Source: Bacillus sp. AFS029637 (GTDB taxonomy: Bacteria; Bacillota; Bacilli; Bacillales; Bacillaceae_G). From it: a stretch of 64,000 nt of DNA. Where the stretch lies: the NCBI RefSeq assembly GCF_002584985.1, contig NZ_NUPZ01000023.1, forward strand, positions 89,997 through 153,996. The letters are read 5' to 3'. The number at the start of each line of letters is the position of its first letter. Positions within the stretch are counted from its first letter, which is position 1. This document shows, piece by piece, positions 1 to 12,403 of this stretch. Position numbers and translations under genes: made by a program. Below the pieces are notes generated by a model. That model ran no database searches, was not told the origin of the DNA, and saw only the letters and a program-made list of their open reading frames with translations.

Positions 1-321
1 AAACGTTCTCGTATGGAAAGTGTAAAACACGATGTGAAATTATTTGGTTTTACATTACCGATTGCATACGAAAAAGATATAGTGAGAGAAGAGGAAGAAG
101 CGAATCGAGAATATACCGAAAAACAAGCAATGAAAGTAGCAAAAGAGATGGCGGAAAAAGAACTAAAGAAAAAATTGGATGAACATGCTATGATTGTAAG
201 TGATAAGATTTTGAGTAAAGAGGTTGAGGCGGATCAACTAAAAGTTACATTGCATTATACGGTAATCGAAAATATTGCTGAGCCACAACCAATATCTGAA
301 TCCGATATTCAAGGAGACTGA
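1..321 (+). CDS. yqfD: Sporulation protein YqfD, C-terminal part
   Basis: The open frame runs in from the window edge, so only the last 106 residues are present. They are charged and end in a beta-rich stretch like the C-terminus of YqfD, a membrane protein needed for sporulation (about 400 residues in B. subtilis). The identification rests on this tail and on the next gene being phoH, 3 bases downstream, as in B. subtilis. An in-frame ATG at 13 is internal, not the start. The membrane segments and the true start lie upstream of the window. Confidence 0.8.
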   Translation, partial: KRSRMESVKHDVKLFGFTLPIAYEKDIVREEEEANREYTEKQAMKVAKEMAEKELKKKLDEHAMIVSDKILSKEVEADQLKVTLHYTVIENIAEPQPISESDIQGD

Positions 322-324
322 GTA

Positions 325-1284
325 ATGGCAGAACAATTAGTAGAAATGAACCAACAACTGGAAAATCCTAACGAAGCAATCGCTCTTTTTGGAGTAAATG
401 ATGCTCATTTAAAAGTAATTGAAAGAGAACTGAATGTATCGATTGTAACTAGAGGAGAAACTGTTCATGTATCTGGAGCAGATGAAACTGTGACACTCGT
501 AGAAAAAATCTTACAGCAATTACTTGTTGTGATTCGTAAAGGTGTATCAATTACAGAAAGAGATGTCGCGTATGCGATCCAGCTCGCGCAACAAGGGAAA
601 ATTGCTCAATTTGAAGAGTTATATGAAGAAGAAATTTTTAAAACTGCAAAAGGTAAATCGATTCGTGTAAAAACGATGGGGCAAAGAAGATATATTCATG
701 CAATGAAGAAGAATGATATTGTATTTGGGATAGGACCTGCTGGGACTGGTAAAACATACTTAGCTGTAGTAATGGCTGTCAGAGCTTTAAAGCAAGGGTA
801 TGTAAAGAAAATTATTTTAACGAGACCTGCTGTAGAAGCTGGAGAGAGCTTAGGTTTTTTACCAGGGGATTTAAAAGAGAAGGTAGATCCGTATTTACGT
901 CCATTGTATGATGCACTGCACGATATTCTTGGACAAGAATATACGCAACGTATGATGGAGCGTGGAGTGATTGAAATCGCACCTCTTGCTTATATGAGAG
1001 GGCGTACGCTCGATGATTCATTTGTTATTTTAGATGAAGCGCAAAATACAACGGGTGCCCAAATAAAAATGTTTTTAACAAGATTAGGTTTTAGTTCTAA
1101 AATGGTTATTACAGGAGACCCTTCGCAAGTAGATTTGCCAAAAGGGGTAAAATCAGGACTTTCTCTTGCTTCTAACATTTTATCTGGTGTATCGGGTCTT
1201 TCATTCATTACATTAGAACAAACGGACGTTGTAAGGCATCCACTGGTGCAACGTATTATTGAGGCATATGATAAAATGGAATGA
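325..1284 (+). CDS. phoH: PhoH family ATPase
   Basis: A 319-residue cytoplasmic P-loop ATPase of the PhoH family, whose members are linked to RNA metabolism, often beside ybeY. An N-terminal KH-like region (about 15-75) precedes the ATPase core. Walker A GPAGTGKT lies at residues 137-144 and the Walker B-like VILDEAQ at 234-240. The start is the ATG 3 bases after yqfD, with AAGGAG inside the end of yqfD as ribosome binding site, so the two are cotranscribed. A terminator follows directly. The length is normal for Bacillus PhoH and the exact substrate is not known. Confidence 0.95.
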   Translation: MAEQLVEMNQQLENPNEAIALFGVNDAHLKVIERELNVSIVTRGETVHVSGADETVTLVEKILQQLLVVIRKGVSITERDVAYAIQLAQQGKIAQFEELYEEEIFKTAKGKSIRVKTMGQRRYIHAMKKNDIVFGIGPAGTGKTYLAVVMAVRALKQGYVKKIILTRPAVEAGESLGFLPGDLKEKVDPYLRPLYDALHDILGQEYTQRMMERGVIEIAPLAYMRGRTLDDSFVILDEAQNTTGAQIKMFLTRLGFSSKMVITGDPSQVDLPKGVKSGLSLASNILSGVSGLSFITLEQTDVVRHPLVQRIIEAYDKME

Positions 1285-1312
1285 TCCTATTTGTCAGGAT
1301 CATTTCTTTTTG
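1281..1312 (+). terminator. Rho-independent terminator after phoH
   Basis: ATGATCC and GGATCAT form a hairpin followed by a T-rich tract. The stem begins inside the phoH stop region. Confidence 0.75.
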
Positions 1313-1469
1313 TATGATAAGGTTGGCGAATGGTAAATTTTTTACTATCATGAAAGAAGAAGGAAATAAGCGATAGATGACGTGTTATTTCGAAAGCGTC
1401 GCTGACTACAAGAAATGAAAGCTATAAATAGTTTCACTTTATTTCTGGAGAGGAGAAGGTATTGAAATC

Positions 1470-3614
1470 ATGTCAAGATCTCAAGAAATTTCTAAGTGGT
1501 TTCGTAATTTTCAACATTCGAAAAAACTAAGTTGGATTTCTTACGTTGTATTAGGAGCGGTACTGTTTTTTGCACTGATGAATAATGTAAAACCGGAGCA
1601 GTTAGATGTTGAAATATATTCTATTGCGAAAAAGACAATCCATTCTCCTGTAAAAATTGAAGACAAAGTTACAACGGAAAAAAAGAAAAAAGAAGCTGCT
1701 ACAAAAGTTGAAGATCAATATACATATAAAAGTGAGTATAAACAAAATAAAGTAGATATTGTGAATGATGTCTTTGCAAAAGTAGATGAAGTGGTGCAAG
1801 AGATAAAAGCTATTGGACCAGATGAACAAAAAAAAATAACTGATGCTGAGAAAGTGGACAAGTTGAAAAAGAAATTACCTGTCGAATTAACGAAAGAATT
1901 ATCTGATTCGAATTTACTGAACTTGATTAATGCGGATCCGAGCCAGTTAGTATTAGCGAAAGATGCAGCGGTTACAGCTATTAATAGTATCATGAGCGGG
2001 CATATTAAAATGGACGAATTGAAGGATGCAAAAGATCGATATGTAAGTGAGATGAATAGTGTTAATGTCGATAACGGTTTAAAGGACTCTATTAAGGCGT
2101 TAGGGAAATATGCGATTTCAGCGAACTACTTTTATGATCCGACTTTAACAAAAGAGAAGAGAAAAGCGGAGGAAGACTTAGTTCCGCCCGTCTATATTCT
2201 GCAAGGACAAGTTCTTGTTAGAGAAGGTGAAACGATTTCAAGTGATATGTATAATCAGTTGAAATTAGTCGGCTTGTTAGAGAAAGGTAATAGCTTCCAA
2301 CCATATGTTGGTTTAGTGGTACTCATCGGTGTGTTACTATACTTTATGCATAAACAGTTTGAAGTATTTTTACAGCGAAAAAGAGAAGATAGGCCGTATA
2401 TTTTAGCGTATGTTACGATTTTGTCTATCACGATTGTTTTAATGAAGATCATTAGTTTATTTCAAAAGCTTGAATATGCAGGGATTGCATATGTTGTCCC
2501 AGTTGCGATGGGGACAATACTTGTAAAATTAATGATTGGTGATCGGTTTGTATTTTTAACAAGTATGATTTTTTCTGTGTGCGGAAGTATTATGTTTAAT
2601 GAAGGTGTAACAAGTACACTGAACTATAGTGTAGGTATTTATGTGTTATTAAGTTCATTATCAGTGAGCATTTTCTTGAGAGAGGAAAATCGTCGTACGA
2701 TGATTTTACAGGCTGGTATACTCGTGTCTGTATTAAATGTGGTCGTATTGGCGGCGTTGTTATTATTACGTAATGGGAATTTTTCACCTCTTGAAATTGG
2801 TACGCAACTATTAATGGCTTCCCTTTCAGGGATTATTTCTTCGGTTCTTGCTATGGGGATTTTACCGTATTTAGAGGGTGGGCTTGGAATTGTATCCAGT
2901 ATGAAACTGATGGAACTATCAAGTCCGAATCATCCGCTTTTGCGTAAAATTTTGTTAGAAGCGCCAGGGACATATCACCATAGTGTAATGGTAGCGAATT
3001 TGTCTGAATCAGCTTGTGAAGCGGTTGGAGCAAATGGTGTATTAGCTCGTGTAGGGGCATATTATCATGATGTAGGAAAAACAGTGCAACCACAATTCTT
3101 TATTGAAAATCAGATGGGAATTGAAAATCCGCATGATAAATTAGACCCTGTAACGAGTAAAGATATTATCATTGCTCATGTAACGGACGGGGTAAAGATG
3201 CTCGAAGAATACCATATTCCGCAAGAAATTATTGATATTGCGGGACAACATCATGGTACAACGTTACTTAAATATTTTTATTATAAAGCGATGAAAGAAG
3301 ATAAAGAAAAATATACAGAAGAGATGTTCCGTTATCCAGGGTCAAAAGCAACTTCTAAAGAGTCGGCAATTGTTGGTATAGCTGATAGCGTAGAGGCTGC
3401 GGTCCGTTCTATGAATCACCCTACGCCAGATCAAATTAATAATTTAGTGCAAAGTATTATTAAAGATCGCCTGCAAGATGGACAATTTAGTGAATGTGAT
3501 TTGACATTTAAGGAACTACAAATCGTTGGAAAAACGTTATGTGAAACGTTAAATGGTATTTTCCATTCGCGTATTACATATCCGGAACCACCGGAAGAGA
3601 AGGAGAAAGAATGA
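1470..3614 (+). CDS. pgpH: Cyclic-di-AMP phosphodiesterase, 7TM-HD family
   Basis: A 714-residue membrane protein (YqfF/PgpH) that hydrolyses the second messenger c-di-AMP. One membrane segment near residues 22-40 is followed by an extracellular 7TMR-HDED sensor region (about 50-270), a cluster of seven membrane helices (about 275-480) and a cytoplasmic HD domain. In that domain the metal-binding His-Asp pair is H533-D534 (motif YHDVGK), with a conserved YHHS motif at 502-505. The start is the ATG after the purine-rich GGAGAGGAGAAGG. The gene has a 185-base leader of its own and overlaps ybeY by 4 bases. Confidence 0.95.
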   Translation: MSRSQEISKWFRNFQHSKKLSWISYVVLGAVLFFALMNNVKPEQLDVEIYSIAKKTIHSPVKIEDKVTTEKKKKEAATKVEDQYTYKSEYKQNKVDIVNDVFAKVDEVVQEIKAIGPDEQKKITDAEKVDKLKKKLPVELTKELSDSNLLNLINADPSQLVLAKDAAVTAINSIMSGHIKMDELKDAKDRYVSEMNSVNVDNGLKDSIKALGKYAISANYFYDPTLTKEKRKAEEDLVPPVYILQGQVLVREGETISSDMYNQLKLVGLLEKGNSFQPYVGLVVLIGVLLYFMHKQFEVFLQRKREDRPYILAYVTILSITIVLMKIISLFQKLEYAGIAYVVPVAMGTILVKLMIGDRFVFLTSMIFSVCGSIMFNEGVTSTLNYSVGIYVLLSSLSVSIFLREENRRTMILQAGILVSVLNVVVLAALLLLRNGNFSPLEIGTQLLMASLSGIISSVLAMGILPYLEGGLGIVSSMKLMELSSPNHPLLRKILLEAPGTYHHSVMVANLSESACEAVGANGVLARVGAYYHDVGKTVQPQFFIENQMGIENPHDKLDPVTSKDIIIAHVTDGVKMLEEYHIPQEIIDIAGQHHGTTLLKYFYYKAMKEDKEKYTEEMFRYPGSKATSKESAIVGIADSVEAAVRSMNHPTPDQINNLVQSIIKDRLQDGQFSECDLTFKELQIVGKTLCETLNGIFHSRITYPEPPEEKEKE

Positions 3615-4081
3615 GTTTATTAATCGATTTCATTGATGAAACAGAAGAAGTGCAAGAGGAATATGTGGGTTTAATTCGTGAGATATTAGAAAAAGCAGCT
3701 CAAATGGAAGAAATAGAGGATGGTGCGGAGTTATCAGTGACATTTGTAGATAACGAGCGCATTCGTGAGATTAATCGTGATTACCGAGATAAGGATCAGC
3801 CTACTGATGTAATTTCCTTTGCTATGGAAGAAATGGGCGAAGGGGAAATGGAAATTGTAGGTGCAGAAATGCCGCGCATGTTAGGAGATCTTATTATTTC
3901 TATTCCGAGAGCGAAAGAACAAGCTGAAGAGTATGGACATTCTTTCGATCGTGAACTTGGCTTTTTAGCGTTACATGGCTTTTTACATTTGCTTGGTTAT
4001 GACCACATGACAGAAGAGGATGAAAAAGAAATGTTTGGAAGACAAAAAGAAATTTTAGAAGCATTTGGATTAGGACGATGA
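3611..4081 (+). CDS. ybeY: rRNA maturation RNase YbeY
   Basis: A 156-residue metal-dependent endoribonuclease acting in 16S rRNA 3'-end maturation and ribosome quality control. The family signature H-x3-H-x5-H is intact as H122, H126 and H132, in the motif [11 protein letters not shown]. The ATG overlaps the pgpH stop (ATGA), and the gene's own stop overlaps the dgkA start in the same way, which indicates translational coupling. The order phoH-pgpH-ybeY-dgkA is conserved in Bacillus. Confidence 0.96.
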   Translation: MSLLIDFIDETEEVQEEYVGLIREILEKAAQMEEIEDGAELSVTFVDNERIREINRDYRDKDQPTDVISFAMEEMGEGEMEIVGAEMPRMLGDLIISIPRAKEQAEEYGHSFDRELGFLALHGFLHLLGYDHMTEEDEKEMFGRQKEILEAFGLGR

Positions 4082-4431
4082 AAAAAGGAAAACTTATAGA
4101 TAGTTTTGGATATGCTATAGCTGGTATATTCTTTTGTCTTCGTCAGGAACGAAATATGAAAATTCATTATTTAGCCGCAGTCATTGTTATATGCTGCGGC
4201 TTTTATTTCCATATTACGAAAATAGAGTGGATAGTATTACTTATTGTAATAGGAAGTGTAATGAGTCTAGAAATGGTAAATACAGCTGTGGAAAAAACAG
4301 TGGATTTAGCGACTGCCGATATTCATCCGTTTGCAAAAATTGCCAAGGATGTTGCAGCTGGAGCGGTTTTATTATTTGCAATAATAGCCGTTGTAATTGG
4401 TGCTATTATCTTTTTACCGTATATGGTATAG
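4078..4431 (+). CDS. dgkA: Undecaprenol/diacylglycerol kinase
   Basis: A 117-residue integral membrane kinase of the DgkA family. In Gram-positive bacteria this enzyme phosphorylates undecaprenol and so recycles the lipid carrier for wall synthesis. Three membrane helices are visible (about 30-50, 53-72, 95-115), and the signature E-M-V-N-T-A-V-E lies between helices two and three. It starts within the ybeY stop codon (ATGA). Confidence 0.93.
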   Translation: MKKGKLIDSFGYAIAGIFFCLRQERNMKIHYLAAVIVICCGFYFHITKIEWIVLLIVIGSVMSLEMVNTAVEKTVDLATADIHPFAKIAKDVAAGAVLLFAIIAVVIGAIIFLPYMV

Positions 4432-4485
4432 TTGCATTCCAAAGCTTTTCTTAAGTCTTGGAAGAGCCGTAAAGGCCTTTAATGA

Positions 4486-5827
<1,342 letters not shown>

Positions 5828-5842
5828 AATAGAGTAAAGCTG

Positions 5843-5885
5843 TAATCAGTGGATGGGTTGTTCATCCGCTGATTATTGGTTTTTA
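5843..5885 (+). terminator. Terminator of era, built from a repeat-like hairpin
   Basis: A 13-base inverted repeat (TAATCAGTGGATG with CATCCGCTGATTA, one mismatch) has a 7-base loop and a trailing T-rich tract. Its outer arm AATCAGTGG is the same as in the hairpins at 18452 and 52995. Confidence 0.7.
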
Positions 5886-6003
5886 TGAACTTTGATAAAT
5901 TAGGAAAAATTTTTCTCACATGAAAATGGACAAAATGGGTCAATTTAATAACAACAAAGGAAATTGGTTTATAGGCTACGCTTATTGAGAAAGGTGGATT
6001 CTT

Positions 6004-6147
6004 ATGCTAGATTTTACCTGGAAGTTTTTCTCCAAAACAGGAAGCATTGAAACGTACTTGCTTTTGAAAGAGATGGAAAAAGACGTAAACGATGAGATGG
6101 ATCAACATGAAGAGGAACTAGCGCATCTAGACTCTCCAATTTCTTGA
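6004..6147 (+). CDS. yqzL: YqzL family small protein
   Basis: A 47-residue acidic protein starting MLDFTWKFFSKTGSIETYL and ending in a Glu/Asp/His-rich tail. The N-terminus matches the YqzL family, found between era and recO in Bacillus; its function is unknown. The ATG is preceded by AAAGGTGG at good spacing. Recognition rests on the short conserved start and the exact synteny. Confidence 0.85.
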   Translation: MLDFTWKFFSKTGSIETYLLLKEMEKDVNDEMDQHEEELAHLDSPIS

Positions 6148-6180
6148 CCCGTTTTGTTCAAACCTTGGATGGTGACGAAC

Positions 6181-6927
6181 ATGTTTCAAAAAGTTGAGGG
6201 CATCGTTATCCGTACGACAGATTACGGAGAAACGAACAAGATTGTTACAATATTCTCAAGAGAATTTGGTAAGGTAAGTGCAATGGCAAGAGGAGCAAAA
6301 AAACCGAAAAGCCGGTTAGCATCTGTTTCGCAACTTATGACGCATGGGCATTTTCTTATTCAAATGGGATCTGGACTTGGAACTTTACAACAAGGCGAGA
6401 TTATTTCAACTATGAAAGAAATTCGCGAGGATATATTTTTAACTGCTTATGCATCATTTATTGTTGAGTTAACTGATAAAGCAACAGAAGATAGAAAACA
6501 TAATCCATATTTATTTGAAATGTTATATCAAACGTTGCATTATATGTGTGAGGGTGTTGACCCAGAAGTATTATCATTAATTTATCAAACGAAAATGCTT
6601 CCGGTATTAGGGATGCGCCCGTACTTTGATACATGTGCAATTTGTCATCAAGAAACAGATTTTGTCGCCTTCTCTGTCAGGGAAGGCGGTTTTCTGTGCT
6701 CGCGTCATGCGGAGCAAGATCCGTATCGTATACCGGTAGGAGAAGCCGTTCATAAATTATTACGTCTTTTCTTCCACTTCGATTTACATCGACTTGGCAA
6801 TGTATCAGTGAAGGATAGCACAAAAAAACAAATGCGTTTAGTATTGAATACATATTATGATGAATATTGCGGGATTTATTTGAAATCAAGACGTTTTTTA
6901 GAACAACTTGATAAGTTTCAAATATAA
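6181..6927 (+). CDS. recO: DNA repair protein RecO
   Basis: A 248-residue recombination mediator that works with RecF and RecR to load RecA on SSB-coated single-stranded DNA. The N-terminal OB fold begins with [13 protein letters not shown], and a zinc-finger-like site follows (C152, C155, C173, H176). I chose the ATG at 6181 over an upstream in-frame ATG at 6154. It follows GGATGGTGA at good spacing, and the protein then aligns with the usual RecO N-terminus. Confidence 0.94.
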   Translation: MFQKVEGIVIRTTDYGETNKIVTIFSREFGKVSAMARGAKKPKSRLASVSQLMTHGHFLIQMGSGLGTLQQGEIISTMKEIREDIFLTAYASFIVELTDKATEDRKHNPYLFEMLYQTLHYMCEGVDPEVLSLIYQTKMLPVLGMRPYFDTCAICHQETDFVAFSVREGGFLCSRHAEQDPYRIPVGEAVHKLLRLFFHFDLHRLGNVSVKDSTKKQMRLVLNTYYDEYCGIYLKSRRFLEQLDKFQI

Positions 6928-7034
6928 TTTTGGGCCTTATACGGTCTTTTTTACATACTTTCTTTTTCGAATAGTGTATTTAGTATATAATATTTAAGAG
7001 ATAGTATAACTTTTTTCGTTGTGCATTAAAGGTG

Positions 7035-7667
7035 GTGATTATCATAGAGCTGAATAAACGGCAAGAACATATCATTCAGATTGTAAAAGATCACGGCCCT
7101 ATTACAGGGGAATCAATTGCAGCGCAATTGGGTTTAACACGTGCAACGCTAAGACCAGACTTAGCAATTTTAACGATGGCTGGTTATCTAGAAGCGCGTC
7201 CACGCGTAGGTTATTTTTATACGGGGAAAACAGGGGGGCAGCTATTATCTGAAGCTGTTAAGAAAATTAAAGTACAAGATTACCAATCTAGACCGGTTGT
7301 AATTGATAAAAATGTTTCTGTATACGATGCAATTTGTACAATGTTTTTAGAGGACGTGGGTACATTATTCGTTGTAGATCAATCGACTCTATTAGTTGGT
7401 GTTGTATCTCGTAAAGATTTATTAAGAGCTAGCTTAGGAAAGCAGGATTTAACCTCTCTTCCGGTTAATATTATCATGACAAGGATGCCAAACATTGCGA
7501 TGTGTCATAGGGAGGATTCTTTATATGATATTGCGATGGAATTAATAGAAAGACAGATTGATGCGATGCCAGTTGTAAAAGATACGAAGCAAGGACTAGA
7601 AGTAATTGGACGAATTACAAAAACAAATATTACACGTGCGTTTGTAAACTTAGTAAATAACGAATAA
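7035..7667 (+). CDS. ccpN: Catabolite repressor CcpN (HTH plus CBS pair)
   Basis: About 210 residues: an N-terminal winged helix (about 5-60) followed by two CBS domains (about 80-205). It is very close to B. subtilis CcpN (YqzB), which represses gluconeogenic genes such as gapB and pckA under glycolytic conditions. The start is uncertain. GTG codons at 7032 and 7035 lie inside the Shine-Dalgarno stretch AAAGGTGGTGAT, so the true start may be ATT 7038, ATC 7041 or ATA 7044. ppsR follows after 29 bases, as in B. subtilis. glyQS, which separates recO from ccpN in B. subtilis, is absent here. Confidence 0.9.
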   Translation: MIIIELNKRQEHIIQIVKDHGPITGESIAAQLGLTRATLRPDLAILTMAGYLEARPRVGYFYTGKTGGQLLSEAVKKIKVQDYQSRPVVIDKNVSVYDAICTMFLEDVGTLFVVDQSTLLVGVVSRKDLLRASLGKQDLTSLPVNIIMTRMPNIAMCHREDSLYDIAMELIERQIDAMPVVKDTKQGLEVIGRITKTNITRAFVNLVNNE

Positions 7668-7687
7668 GTGTAATTTGTTTAAAGTGA

Positions 7688-8507
<820 letters not shown>

Positions 8508-8509
<2 letters not shown>

Positions 8510-8540
8510 CACATTTACCAAAGGTGAATGTGCTTTTTTC
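8508..8540 (+). terminator. Terminator of ppsR
   Basis: AGCACATTTACC and GGTGAATGTGCT pair around AAA and are followed by six Ts. The stem overlaps the end of the stop codon. Confidence 0.8.
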
Positions 8541-8884
8541 GCTCGTGAGAAATGTGATACTTGTTATCTTCGTAATAGATTATGACAGAGTGGTTATACT
8601 TATATTCTTCTGCTTTTTTTATTATGTTAAAAGTAGGGTTTCGTTATCCTGAAATGTAAGATGAAAAAATAAAGGGATATGTAGCGTAGTTGAAGAAAAT
8701 ATATTATAATAAAAAATTGTGATAAAAACCTATATTTTACGTTTAGACTTTAATTTTTCAGAATAAACTAGGGATAGGATTTACAAAAAAACATGTAATT
8801 ACGTTAAATCGACAAAATCTATACAAGAAAACGCACATTATGGAAGGATTCACAGAAGGGATGTAGAATACAGAAATATGCAAA
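8541..8884. other. AT-rich gene-free stretch before yqxD remnant
   Basis: These 344 bases are AT-rich with stop codons in all frames and no ribosome binding site followed by a plausible frame. I see no RNA gene or repeat. It may be decayed upstream DNA of yqxD. Confidence 0.5.
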
Positions 8885-9336
8885 ACATCAATTAAGATAG
8901 TAGTTGGTGCAGATGCATGTCCCGTGAAGGCTGAAATTGTGCGAGTTGGAACGAAATTTTATGTCGAGATTTTGTTTGTCACATCGTATGCTCATCACTC
9001 AGGAAAACAGCAAGGTGATTGGATCTATGTGGATTCTGAACAAGATAAAGTTGATTTTTATATCGATCAACATGTAAAAGCAACAGATCTCGTGATCACA
9101 CAGGATATGTGGCTTGCTTGTCTTCTTGTAAAAAAGGTGTATATGTATTGTCTCTAAGAGACACATTTGTAACAGATGAGCAAATGAATACAATTTTATA
9201 TAGTAAGTATGTATCTGCGCGGTTACGCAGATAAGGGACTGATGTGAAAGGTCCAAAATCGTTTGCGAAACATAATCGACAACACTTTCTAACAAAATTA
9301 GAAAAAATATTGTCGAATTATAAAGGAATTTTTTAA
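8885..9336 (+). pseudogene. yqxD: Decayed yqxD (UPF0178/DUF188)
   Basis: A recognisable but broken copy of the YqxD family gene found between ppsR and dnaG in Bacillus. One frame holds the N-terminal signature as VVGADACPVK (the family normally has D for the first G) and runs to a stop at 9157-9159. A frameshift around 9130 moves the homologous C-terminal half (KKGVYVLSLRDTFVTDEQ, then KGPKSFAKHNRQHF) to another frame. That frame has an in-frame TAA at 9232-9234 before its end. No proper start codon is in frame either. At least three lesions mean no intact protein; family function is unknown. Confidence 0.85.
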
Positions 9337-9374
9337 TTTATATCGAATACAAAATACGACACGGAGATGGAGTT

Positions 9375-11171
9375 ATGGGGAACAGAATTCCCGAAGAAGT
9401 TGTTGAACAGATTCGGACATCATCCGATATTGTTGAAGTGATTGGTGAATACGTTCAACTTAGAAAGCAGGGGCGTAACTATTTCGGCCTTTGTCCATTT
9501 CATGGTGAGAATTCTCCTTCATTCTCTGTTTCATCCGATAAACAAATCTTTCATTGCTTCGGATGTGGAGAAGGTGGAAATGTATTTTCCTTTCTAATGA
9601 AAATGGAAGGACTGGCTTTTACTGAAGCTGTTCAAAAGCTTGGTGAAAGAAATGGAATTGCGGTTGCAGAATATACATCAGGGCAAGGACAACAAGAAGA
9701 CATATCTGATGACACTGTCATCATGCAACAGGCTCATGAACTTTTGAAAAAGTATTATCATCATTTATTAGTAAATACAGAAGAAGGAAATGAAGCACTT
9801 TCGTATTTGTTAAAACGTGGTATTACGAAAGAGATGATTGAGAAGTTTGAAATTGGTTATGCGTCACCTGCTTGGGATGCAGCAACGAAAATTTTACAAA
9901 AAAGAGGTTTATCGCTATCTAGTATGGAACAAGCGGGTCTTCTCATAAGAAGTGAGAAGGATGGGAGTCATTACGATCGCTTCCGTGGAAGAGTTATGTT
10001 CCCGATCTATACGTTACAAGGAAAAGTGATAGCGTTTAGTGGAAGGGCGTTAGGAGATGATACTCCGAAATATTTAAATAGCCCTGAAACACCGATTTTT
10101 CACAAAAGTAAATTGTTGTATAACTTCCACCAAGCAAGGCCGTTTATTAGAAAACGTGGGCAAGTAGTTCTTTTTGAAGGGTATGCTGACGTACTAGCTG
10201 CGGTAAAAAGTGGTGTGGAAGAAGCTGTTGCGACAATGGGAACAGCTTTAACTGAAGAACAAGCAAAACTTCTGCGACGTAACGTTGAAACTGTTGTTCT
10301 TTGCTATGATGGTGATAAAGCAGGACGAGAAGCAACGATGAAAGCAGGGCAATTATTATTGCAAGTTGGTTGCCAAGTGAAAGTTACATCTTTGCCAGAT
10401 AAGCTTGATCCTGATGAATATGTGCAACAATATGGGACTACTGCTTTTGAAAATCTTGTGAAATCAAGTATAAGTTTTGTTGGTTTTAAAATAAATTATT
10501 TGCGTTTAGGGAAAAATTTGCAAGATGAGTCTGGCAAAGAAGAATATGTGAAAAGTGTTTTAAAAGAATTATCGTTGTTACAGGATGCGATGCAGGCGGA
10601 ATCCTATTTGAAGTCATTATCGCAAGAATTTTCGTATTCAATGGAAACGCTTTTGAATCAATTGCACCAATATCGCAAAGAACAAAAGGTACAGCAAAAA
10701 CAAGTAAAGCAGGTTTCTAAGCCGTCTCAAATTGTTCAAACAAAACCGAAGTTAACAGGTTTTGAAAGGGCAGAAAGAGAAATTATTTATCATATGTTGC
10801 AAAGTGCAGAAGTAGCCGTTCGTATGGAACCTCATATAGAAGATTTTCATACAGAAGAACATAAAGGGATTTTATATGAACTATACGCATATTATGAAAA
10901 GGGAAATGAACCTTCAGTCGGAACATTTTTAAGTTGGCTCTCTGATGAAAAGTTGAAAAATATTATTACTGATATTTCGACGGATGAATTTATTAATCCA
11001 GAATACACAGAAGAAGTGTTACAAGGCCATTTGGAGACGCTCAGCCGTCATCGGGAAAAACTTGAAAAGATGGAAATCATCTTTAAAGTAAAACAAATGG
11101 AAAAAACAGATCCTGTAGAGGCTGCTAAATACTATGTGGCATATTTACAAAATCAAAAAGCGAGAAAATAG
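9375..11171 (+). CDS. dnaG: DNA primase
   Basis: A 598-residue primase that makes RNA primers for replication. The N-terminal zinc finger has C40, H43, C61 and C64. The Toprim catalytic core follows, with FEGYAD near residue 268 and DGDKAG near 311, then a C-terminal DnaB-helicase-binding domain (about 450-598). The ATG follows GGAGATGGAG. sigA starts 59 bases downstream, which is the classical macromolecular synthesis operon order. Confidence 0.97.
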   Translation: MGNRIPEEVVEQIRTSSDIVEVIGEYVQLRKQGRNYFGLCPFHGENSPSFSVSSDKQIFHCFGCGEGGNVFSFLMKMEGLAFTEAVQKLGERNGIAVAEYTSGQGQQEDISDDTVIMQQAHELLKKYYHHLLVNTEEGNEALSYLLKRGITKEMIEKFEIGYASPAWDAATKILQKRGLSLSSMEQAGLLIRSEKDGSHYDRFRGRVMFPIYTLQGKVIAFSGRALGDDTPKYLNSPETPIFHKSKLLYNFHQARPFIRKRGQVVLFEGYADVLAAVKSGVEEAVATMGTALTEEQAKLLRRNVETVVLCYDGDKAGREATMKAGQLLLQVGCQVKVTSLPDKLDPDEYVQQYGTTAFENLVKSSISFVGFKINYLRLGKNLQDESGKEEYVKSVLKELSLLQDAMQAESYLKSLSQEFSYSMETLLNQLHQYRKEQKVQQKQVKQVSKPSQIVQTKPKLTGFERAEREIIYHMLQSAEVAVRMEPHIEDFHTEEHKGILYELYAYYEKGNEPSVGTFLSWLSDEKLKNIITDISTDEFINPEYTEEVLQGHLETLSRHREKLEKMEIIFKVKQMEKTDPVEAAKYYVAYLQNQKARK

Positions 11172-11230
11172 CTTTTTTGATAAAGTTTTAGTATAATGAA
11201 TGTTTGTATCTCGCGTAAGGAGGGGAACAG

Positions 11231-12358
11231 ATGGCTGACAAACCAGCTCGTTCTAAACAAATTGAAACTGAAATGACCCTTGAGCAAGTGAAAGAACAAC
11301 TCACTGAGCTCGGAAAAAAACGTGGCGTTCTTACATATGAAGAGATTGCAGAACGCATGAATGGATTTGAAATTGAATCCGATCAAATGGATGAATACTA
11401 TGAATATTTAGGTGAACAAGGGATTGACTTAGTTGGCGACAATGACAACGACGAAGGCCCTAATAATCGCCAAATAGCAAAATCGGAAGAAGAATTCGAC
11501 CTAAATGATTTAAGTGTACCACCTGGGGTTAAAATCAACGATCCTGTTCGTATGTACTTAAAAGAAATTGGTCGCGTAGACTTACTATCTGCAGAAGAAG
11601 AAATTCGACTTGCAACGCGTATTGAAGAAGGCGATGAAGAAGCGAAACGTCGTCTTGCAGAAGCAAACTTACGTCTTGTAGTAAGTATTGCAAAGCGCTA
11701 CGTGGGCCGTGGTATGCTTTTCTTAGACTTAATTCAAGAAGGGAACATGGGTCTAATTAAAGCAGTTGAAAAGTTCGATTATCGTAAAGGTTTCAAATTT
11801 AGTACGTATGCAACTTGGTGGATTCGCCAAGCGATTACACGTGCCATTGCAGACCAAGCGCGAACAATTCGTATTCCAGTTCACATGGTTGAAACGATTA
11901 ATAAGTTAATTCGTGTACAACGTCAATTATTACAAGATTTAGGACGCGAACCATCTCCAGAAGAGATTGGTGAAGAAATGGATCTTGCACCAGAAAAAGT
12001 ACGTGAAATCTTAAAAATTGCACAGGAGCCAGTTTCTCTTGAAACACCAATTGGTGAAGAAGACGACTCCCATTTAGGTGACTTTATTGAAGACCAAGAA
12101 GCAACATCGCCTGCGGACCATGCAGCGTATGAATTGCTAAAAGAACAATTAGAAGATGTGTTAGATACACTAACAGATCGTGAAGAAAATGTTCTACGTC
12201 TTCGCTTTGGTTTAGATGATGGACGAACTCGTACGCTTGAAGAAGTTGGGAAAGTATTCGGCGTAACGAGAGAACGTATCCGTCAAATCGAAGCAAAAGC
12301 ACTTCGTAAATTAAGACATCCAAGCCGTAGTAAACGTCTTAAAGATTTCTTAGAATAG
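11231..12358 (+). CDS. sigA: RNA polymerase sigma factor SigA
   Basis: A 375-residue primary sigma factor, also called rpoD. Region 1.1 occupies about 1-80. Regions 1.2-2.4 include the -10-binding stretch [20 protein letters not shown], region 3 follows, and region 4.2 contains [19 protein letters not shown] near the C-terminus. The ATG is 8 bases after AAGGAGGGG. The length equals that of Bacillus SigA. Confidence 0.98.
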   Translation: MADKPARSKQIETEMTLEQVKEQLTELGKKRGVLTYEEIAERMNGFEIESDQMDEYYEYLGEQGIDLVGDNDNDEGPNNRQIAKSEEEFDLNDLSVPPGVKINDPVRMYLKEIGRVDLLSAEEEIRLATRIEEGDEEAKRRLAEANLRLVVSIAKRYVGRGMLFLDLIQEGNMGLIKAVEKFDYRKGFKFSTYATWWIRQAITRAIADQARTIRIPVHMVETINKLIRVQRQLLQDLGREPSPEEIGEEMDLAPEKVREILKIAQEPVSLETPIGEEDDSHLGDFIEDQEATSPADHAAYELLKEQLEDVLDTLTDREENVLRLRFGLDDGRTRTLEEVGKVFGVTRERIRQIEAKALRKLRHPSRSKRLKDFLE

Positions 12359-12367
12359 GTTCTTTTT

Positions 12368-12403
12368 AAGTTTACTTCACTTTTGTGAAGTAAACTTTTT
12401 TAT
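12368..12403 (+). terminator. Terminator of dnaG-sigA
   Basis: A perfect 13-bp stem (AAGTTTACTTCAC/GTGAAGTAAACTT) with a TTTT loop is followed by a run of Ts. Confidence 0.9.
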
